Positions 59,228 to 64,000 of a stretch of 64,000 nucleotides of DNA are shown here, piece by piece. Numbering within the stretch: the first letter of the stretch is position 1; each line of letters begins with the position of its first letter. Source of the stretch: Plantibacter sp. PA-3-X8 (GTDB lineage Bacteria > Actinomycetota > Actinomycetes > Actinomycetales > Microbacteriaceae); NCBI RefSeq assembly GCF_003856975.1, contig NZ_CP033107.1, positions 1,674,001 through 1,738,000 of the forward strand, written 5' to 3'. The translations under genes and the position numbers were made by a program. The notes beneath the pieces are model-generated. The model did no database searches. It had not been told where the DNA came from and worked only from the letters and a program-made list of their open reading frames with translations.

Positions 59228-62200
59228 GTGCACCTGCTCTCCGTCCTCAGCATGAAGAACCGCGCCTTGATCGCGCTCGTCACCATCGTGGCCGCCGTGT
59301 TCGGCGTCCTGGCGGTGGGCGGCCTCAAGCAGGAGCTCATCCCGTCGGTCCAGTTCCCACAGCTCGCGATCATCACGAGCTACCCGGGTGCGGCACCCGA
59401 GGTCGTCAACGACGACGTCTCGACCCCGATCGAGACCGCGATCCAGGGCGTGCCCGGTATCGAGTCCACCTCTGCGACGTCGAGCACGAACTCGAGCCTC
59501 ATCAGCGCGACCTTCACCTACGGCACGGACCTCGCCACCGCCGAGCAGAAGATCACCCAGGCGATCAACCGCATCAAGTCGACCCTGCCCGACACCGTCG
59601 ACCCGCAGGTGGTCAGCGGCAGCATCGACGACCTCCCGGTCATCCAGATCGCCGTGTCCGGCGCGGCCGATCAGGACTCCCTGGCCGAGGTACTCTCGAG
59701 CTCCGTGGTCCCCGACATCAAGGACGTCGACGGCGTCCGCGACGCGGCGATCGTCGGTGAGGTGGGCAAGCGGGTCACGATCACCCCCGACGACGCCAAA
59801 CTGGCCCTCGCGGGGCAGACCAGCCGGGTCATCGGTACGACGCTGCAGCAGAACGGCTCCCTGCAGCCCGCGGGCGACATCACCGAAGGCGACAAGACGT
59901 TCTCCGTGCAGACGGGCACCAAGCTCACCTCGGTCGACGACATCGCCGCCCTGCCGATCACGGGCGCCTTCGCCGCCGACGGCTCCGTCCTGACCATCGG
60001 CGACGTCGCGACGGTCGCCCTGAGCGACGACCCGATCACGTCGATCTCGCGCGTCGACGGCGAGCCGGCGCTCACCATCGCCGTCACGAAACTGCCCGCG
60101 GCGAACACCGTCGAGGTCTCGCAGGGCGTGCGCGACATCCTTCCCGAGCTCGAGCGGACCATCGGCTCCGACGCCAAGCTCACCGTCGTCTTCGATCAGG
60201 CGCCCTACATCGAGCAGTCCATCGAGGCCCTGACGACGGAAGGACTGCTCGGCCTCGTCTTCGCGGTGCTGATCATCCTCGTGTTCCTCCTCGACGTCCG
60301 GGCCACGCTGGTGACGGCGATCTCCATCCCGACGTCCGTGCTCATCACCTTCATCGGTCTCCAGGTCGCCGAGTACTCGCTCAACATCCTCACGCTGGGC
60401 GCGCTGACGATCGCCATCGGGCGCGTGGTCGACGACTCGATCGTGGTCATCGAGAACATCAAGCGACACCTCTCGTTCGGCGACAATCGGACGGGTGCAC
60501 AGCGCGCCGGGTCGATCCTGAGCGCCGTCCAGGAGGTCGCGGGCGCGATCACCGCCTCGACCATCACCACAGTGGCCGTGTTCCTGCCCATCGCGTTCGT
60601 CGGCGACGTCACCGGAGAACTCTTCCGACCCTTCGCCCTCACCGTCACGATCGCGCTGCTCGCGTCGCTCCTCGTCGCGCTCACCATCGTGCCCGTGCTC
60701 GCCTACTGGTTCCTCCGCGCCCCGAAGGCCCAGCGCCTCGCAGCCGCAGCCGCAGCGGAGGAAGCGCCGTCCGACGCGACGAACGGACCGGTCCGGAGCC
60801 GACGCGAGCGCCGGGTCAGCGTGCAGGACGAAGACGACCTCGAGAAGCCGTCACGGCTCCAGAAGGCCTACCTCCCGATCATCCACTGGACCCTCAAGCA
60901 CTCGGTCACCACCCTGCTGCTCTCGGTGCTCGTGCTCGTCGGCACCTTCGCGCTGACGCCGTTCATGAAGACCAACTTCCTCGGTGACTCCGGCCAGAAC
61001 ACCCTCACGGTCACGCAGACCCTGCCGGTCGGCACGAGCCTCGAGGCCCAGGACGCGGCGGCGAAGCAGGTCGAGACGAAGCTGCGCGACATCGACGGCA
61101 TCGACACCGTCCAGCTCTCGATCGGGTCGAGCGGAAGCTCCCTGCGCGACGCGTTCTCGGGCGGCGGTGGCGGAGCCATCACCTACTCGATCACGACGAA
61201 CGAAGACGCCGACCAGACGGCACTCCAGAAGACGGTCCGCAAGGACCTGTCCGGGCTCGACGACGTCGGCGAGATCGAGGTCGCCGCGTCCGCGGGCTTC
61301 GGCGGGTCGAGCGACATCGAGATCGACATCACCTCCGCACGGCAGAGCGATCTCGCGGAGGCCGCCGACGCGATCCAGCAGGCCGTCACCGGTCTCGACG
61401 GCATCGACCAGGTCACGAGCAACCTCAGCGAATCGCGGCCCTACGTCCAGGTGGCCGTCAACCGCGACGCCGCCGCCGCAGCAGGGTTCAGCGAGGTCGC
61501 GCTCGGTGCGTACGTCTCGCAGCTCATGCAGCCGACGACGGTGGGCTCCATCGTCATCGACGACACCACGCTCACCATCTACGTCGACGCCCAGGACCCG
61601 CCGACCACCGTCGACGCCCTCGCGGCGACGGAGGTCCCGACGGCCACCGGCCCGAGACGCCTCGACACCCTCGCGACGGTCTCGCAGGTCGACGGACCCG
61701 CGACGATCTCGACCGTCAAGGGGCTGCGCTCAGCCACGATCAGCGCGACTCCGGGCAGCGACAACCTCGGTACCGCCAGCGCCGAGGTGCAGACGGCGAT
61801 CGACGACGTCAAGCTGCCCGCCGGCACCACGGCGACCCTCGGGGGTGTCACGGCATCGCAGAGCGACGCGTTCGGACAGCTGGGCCTCGCGCTCCTCGCC
61901 GCGATCCTCATCGTCTACGTCATCATGGTCGCGACCTTCCGTTCGCTGCGGCAGCCGCTCCTGCTGCTGGTGTCGGTACCGTTCGCCGCGACCGGCGCGA
62001 TCGGGCTCCAGATCATCACCGGCGTGCCGCTCGGCGTCCCGTCGCTCATCGGCGTGCTGATGCTCATCGGTATCGTCGTGACGAACGCGATCGTGCTGGT
62101 CGACCTCGTGAACCAGTACCGGCGCCGCGGCATGACGGTGATCGAGGCCGTCGAGCACGGTGCCGCACGCCGGCTCCGTCCGATCCTCATGACGGCGCTC

Positions 62201-63139
62201 GCGACGATCTTCGCCCTCACCCCGATGGCACTCGGCATCACCGGACACGGTGGTTTCATCTCGCAGCCGCTCGCGATCGTCGTCATCGGCGGGCTCGTCT
62301 CCTCGACCATCCTGACGCTCGTCGTGCTCCCCACCCTCTACAACCTCGTCGAGGGGTTCCGCGAACGTCGCGAGCAGCGGCGGGCTGCAGCCGAGCCGAA
62401 GCCGACGGCGCGCACGGTCGCCGCGATCGAGGGGCCGCGGGCCGCGACTGTCCCCGCGGAGGAGCCGGTCCTCGTCGGCGCCGGTGGCGGAAGCGCTGCA
62501 ACCGCGCCGAGCGTGCCTAACGCATCCGTTCCGTCGGCCTCGGCGGATGTGGCTCCGGTGGACGCGGCTCCAGATGGCGCCACTCCCGCTGACGCGGAAC
62601 CGGCGGAGGAGGCCCCGATCGATTCGGTTGCTGCCGACGCCGATCCTGCCGATGCGGCTCCCACGGACTCGGATGCGGCACTCGAGCCACAGGTCGCTGC
62701 GCCGAGTGAGCCGGCGGTGGATCGACCGATGACGCGGCCCGCCGCGCACGAGGTGCACGAAGCCCACGAGGTGCACGGGGCGCATGTGGCGACGGGTGAC
62801 GAGCTGCCGCGCACCGAAGCGATCACCCTTCCCGACGCGGTCTCCGAAGGCCCTGCGGACGAGGTCGCTCATTCCGGCGAGCACGTAGCCCCTGCGGTGC
62901 GGCCTGAGCCGGAAGCGACGGCTGAGCCGGTCGCCGAGCCCGAGCCGATCCTGGAGACGGAGCCGGCCGGAGAGGCTGAGGCGGCGGAGAAGTCCGAGCT
63001 CCCTGCTGACTCCAGCCCGACGAGCGACACCCAGCCGACGCCTGACGCTGAGCCGAAGCCCGATGCCGACCCGGCACCCGGGACTGAGCCGTCTTCGGGC
63101 ACCGAACGGCCGAAGCGCCGCCGCGCGCAGTGGCCGTGA
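59228..63139 (+). CDS. RND-superfamily exporter (HAE1/AcrB-like) with long acidic C-terminal tail
   Basis: A 1,303-residue RND transporter: helix 1 at about 12-32, a large extracytoplasmic porter domain, the proton-relay pair in IAIGRVVDDSIVVIENIKRHL, a charged central linker (RSRRERRVSVQDEDDLEK), the second porter half and the final helices with TATIFALTPMALGITGHGG. From about residue 1045 a 255-residue Ala/Pro/Glu/Asp-rich tail follows (PDADPAPGTEPSS-type, with an HEVHEAHEVHGAH stretch), not present in usual HAE1 proteins. The GTG at 59228 is the start; CATAAT (59182-59187) may be the -10. No periplasmic adaptor gene is adjacent. Substrate unknown. Confidence 0.88.
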   Translation: MHLLSVLSMKNRALIALVTIVAAVFGVLAVGGLKQELIPSVQFPQLAIITSYPGAAPEVVNDDVSTPIETAIQGVPGIESTSATSSTNSSLISATFTYGTDLATAEQKITQAINRIKSTLPDTVDPQVVSGSIDDLPVIQIAVSGAADQDSLAEVLSSSVVPDIKDVDGVRDAAIVGEVGKRVTITPDDAKLALAGQTSRVIGTTLQQNGSLQPAGDITEGDKTFSVQTGTKLTSVDDIAALPITGAFAADGSVLTIGDVATVALSDDPITSISRVDGEPALTIAVTKLPAANTVEVSQGVRDILPELERTIGSDAKLTVVFDQAPYIEQSIEALTTEGLLGLVFAVLIILVFLLDVRATLVTAISIPTSVLITFIGLQVAEYSLNILTLGALTIAIGRVVDDSIVVIENIKRHLSFGDNRTGAQRAGSILSAVQEVAGAITASTITTVAVFLPIAFVGDVTGELFRPFALTVTIALLASLLVALTIVPVLAYWFLRAPKAQRLAAAAAAEEAPSDATNGPVRSRRERRVSVQDEDDLEKPSRLQKAYLPIIHWTLKHSVTTLLLSVLVLVGTFALTPFMKTNFLGDSGQNTLTVTQTLPVGTSLEAQDAAAKQVETKLRDIDGIDTVQLSIGSSGSSLRDAFSGGGGGAITYSITTNEDADQTALQKTVRKDLSGLDDVGEIEVAASAGFGGSSDIEIDITSARQSDLAEAADAIQQAVTGLDGIDQVTSNLSESRPYVQVAVNRDAAAAAGFSEVALGAYVSQLMQPTTVGSIVIDDTTLTIYVDAQDPPTTVDALAATEVPTATGPRRLDTLATVSQVDGPATISTVKGLRSATISATPGSDNLGTASAEVQTAIDDVKLPAGTTATLGGVTASQSDAFGQLGLALLAAILIVYVIMVATFRSLRQPLLLLVSVPFAATGAIGLQIITGVPLGVPSLIGVLMLIGIVVTNAIVLVDLVNQYRRRGMTVIEAVEHGAARRLRPILMTALATIFALTPMALGITGHGGFISQPLAIVVIGGLVSSTILTLVVLPTLYNLVEGFRERREQRRAAAEPKPTARTVAAIEGPRAATVPAEEPVLVGAGGGSAATAPSVPNASVPSASADVAPVDAAPDGATPADAEPAEEAPIDSVAADADPADAAPTDSDAALEPQVAAPSEPAVDRPMTRPAAHEVHEAHEVHGAHVATGDELPRTEAITLPDAVSEGPADEVAHSGEHVAPAVRPEPEATAEPVAEPEPILETEPAGEAEAAEKSELPADSSPTSDTQPTPDAEPKPDADPAPGTEPSSGTERPKRRRAQWP

Positions 63140-63187
63140 TCGACCGCCTCCCGCTCGGTCGATGAGCTGAGGTTCGAGCCCCTCGAC

Positions 63188-63231
63188 ACGAAGCCCTCGG
63201 GAACGCCGTCACCGGCGCCCGAGGGCTTCGT
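63188..63231. terminator. Bidirectional terminator between the RND gene and hutH
   Basis: Perfect 14-bp stem (63188-63201 with 63218-63231) with a 16-base loop that can itself pair, between two convergent stop codons. Confidence 0.85.
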
Positions 63232-63246
63232 CGTGTGACGCCCGAC

Positions 63247-64000
63247 TCAGCGGAGTTCGCCGACCGCGCCGGTGACCGCCCGCACGACCTCGCCCGACTG
63301 CACCAGCGCGGTGACCGCCTCGATCTCGGGGGAGAGGAACCGGTCGGGTCCGGGACCCGTGACCTGCTCACGCACCCGGCGGAGCACCGCCCCGGTGCCG
63401 ACGGCCGGCTCGAGCGGGCTGCGCAGGTCGAGGCCACGGGCCGCCGTCATGACCTCGATCGCCAGCACGCGGCCGAGACCGTCGATCGCCCGACGGAGCT
63501 TCCGCGCCGCCGCCCAGCCCATCGAGACGTGGTCCTCCTGCATCGCGGAGGACGGGATCGAGTCGACGGACGCCGGGTGCGCCAGCCGTTTCAGTTCACT
63601 CACGATGCCGGCCGCCGTGTACTGGGCGATCATGAGGCCCGAGTCGACACCCACCTCGTGCGCGAGGAACGGTGGGAGGCCGTTGCTCCGGCTCCGATCC
63701 AGGAAGCGGTCGGTGCGGCGCTCCGACATGGACGCGACATCGGCGACGGCGATCGCGAGGAAGTCGAGCACGTAGGCGACCGGGGCGCCGTGGAAGTTCC
63801 CGTTCGACTCGACCCGCCCGTCCGGCGTGAGCACCGGGTTGTCGACGGCACTCGCGAGCTCCTGCTCGGCGACCATCGCGGCGTGGTCGACGGTGTCCCT
63901 GGCGGCACCGTGCACCTGCGGGGCGCAGCGCAGTGAGTAGGCGTCCTGCACCCGGGTGCACTCGGGACCCCGGTGGCTCGCGACGATCGGGGAGCCGTCG
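63247..64000 (-). CDS. hutH: Histidine ammonia-lyase, 5' end outside window
   Basis: The visible 251 residues are the C-terminal half of an aromatic amino acid ammonia-lyase: QDAYSLRCAPQVHGAARDTV, DNPVLTPDGRVESNGNFHGAPVAYVLDFLAIAVADV and the end MGWAAARKLRRAI. The FHGAPVAYVLDF segment and QDAYSLR core are as in HutH, which converts histidine to urocanate. The MIO-forming Ala-Ser-Gly lies outside the window. A phenylalanine/tyrosine lyase cannot be fully excluded from this part. Confidence 0.9.
   Translation of the reverse strand, partial: DGSPIVASHRGPECTRVQDAYSLRCAPQVHGAARDTVDHAAMVAEQELASAVDNPVLTPDGRVESNGNFHGAPVAYVLDFLAIAVADVASMSERRTDRFLDRSRSNGLPPFLAHEVGVDSGLMIAQYTAAGIVSELKRLAHPASVDSIPSSAMQEDHVSMGWAAARKLRRAIDGLGRVLAIEVMTAARGLDLRSPLEPAVGTGAVLRRVREQVTGPGPDRFLSPEIEAVTALVQSGEVVRAVTGAVGELR

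Overview
This window is high-GC actinobacterial chromosome, most likely from the family Microbacteriaceae; the genus cannot be fixed from sequence alone. The lineage call rests on the protein families present (DUF222/13E12 HNH protein, DUF3073 protein, sterol-carrier-family protein beside purD, CWB2 wall-binding repeats, septum-formation-type lipoprotein), on ATGA/GTGA stop-start overlaps, and on many start codons that sit 5-8 nt behind a TAnnnT box (apparent leaderless mRNAs). I see no rRNA, tRNA, CRISPR array, prophage or intact transposase. Both ends cut a gene: the DUF222/HNH gene at the left and hutH at the right.

Layout. 0-2.7 kb: HNH gene fragment, a FadR-type regulator with a textbook operator, and two expanded repeat arrays. 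2.8-3.7 kb: purQ-purS. 3.8-12.9 kb: a putrescine/GABA module (permease, universal stress protein, flavin amine oxidase, succinate-semialdehyde dehydrogenase, GABA transaminase) on the minus strand, with a PucR-type regulator facing away. 12.9-16.5 kb: an MprF-like membrane aminoacyltransferase tail-to-tail with an alanyl-tRNA-synthetase paralogue that lacks the editing and C-terminal domains. 16.7-19.7 kb: a GH25 lysozyme with cell-wall-binding repeats and an HSL-type hydrolase. 19.7-26.9 kb: a phosphonate uptake and degradation cluster (phnD, phnC, fused phnE, FAD oxidoreductase, phosphonatase-like HAD, zinc dehydrogenase) behind a PHO-box-like direct repeat. 27-41 kb: purC, purD, purM and purF, with a PadR/MFS drug-efflux pair, a rhamnosyltransferase-like GT2, ZapE and others between them. 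41-50 kb: DUF3073, HhH-GPD protein, a USP coupled to a fluoride-channel pair, a KimA-like transporter, and a PadR/DUF4097 operon with twin palindromic operators. 50.2-52.6 kb: a tightly coupled three-gene module that looks like a type VII secretion cargo set ending in a papain-fold cysteine peptidase. 52.9-56.8 kb: a CitAB/DcuSR-type two-component system divergent from dctA. 56.9-59.1 kb: a YczE/MocR divergent pair. 59.2-63.1 kb: an RND exporter with a long disordered tail. 63.2 kb to the end: hutH.

Two architectural themes cross the window. First, an extragenic element made of a head (CCCTTCGACAAG) and a tail (CTCAGGGACCGG) occurs beside gene ends in several clusters; at four places the tail alone has been tandemly multiplied behind an intact head, each time with a different spacer and period. 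Second, universal-stress-protein domains are tied to transporters three times (USP coupled to the permease, USP coupled to crcB, USP-like tail on the KimA homologue). The least-described items are the peptidase module at 50.2-52.6 kb and the MprF-like/AlaRS-paralogue pair.
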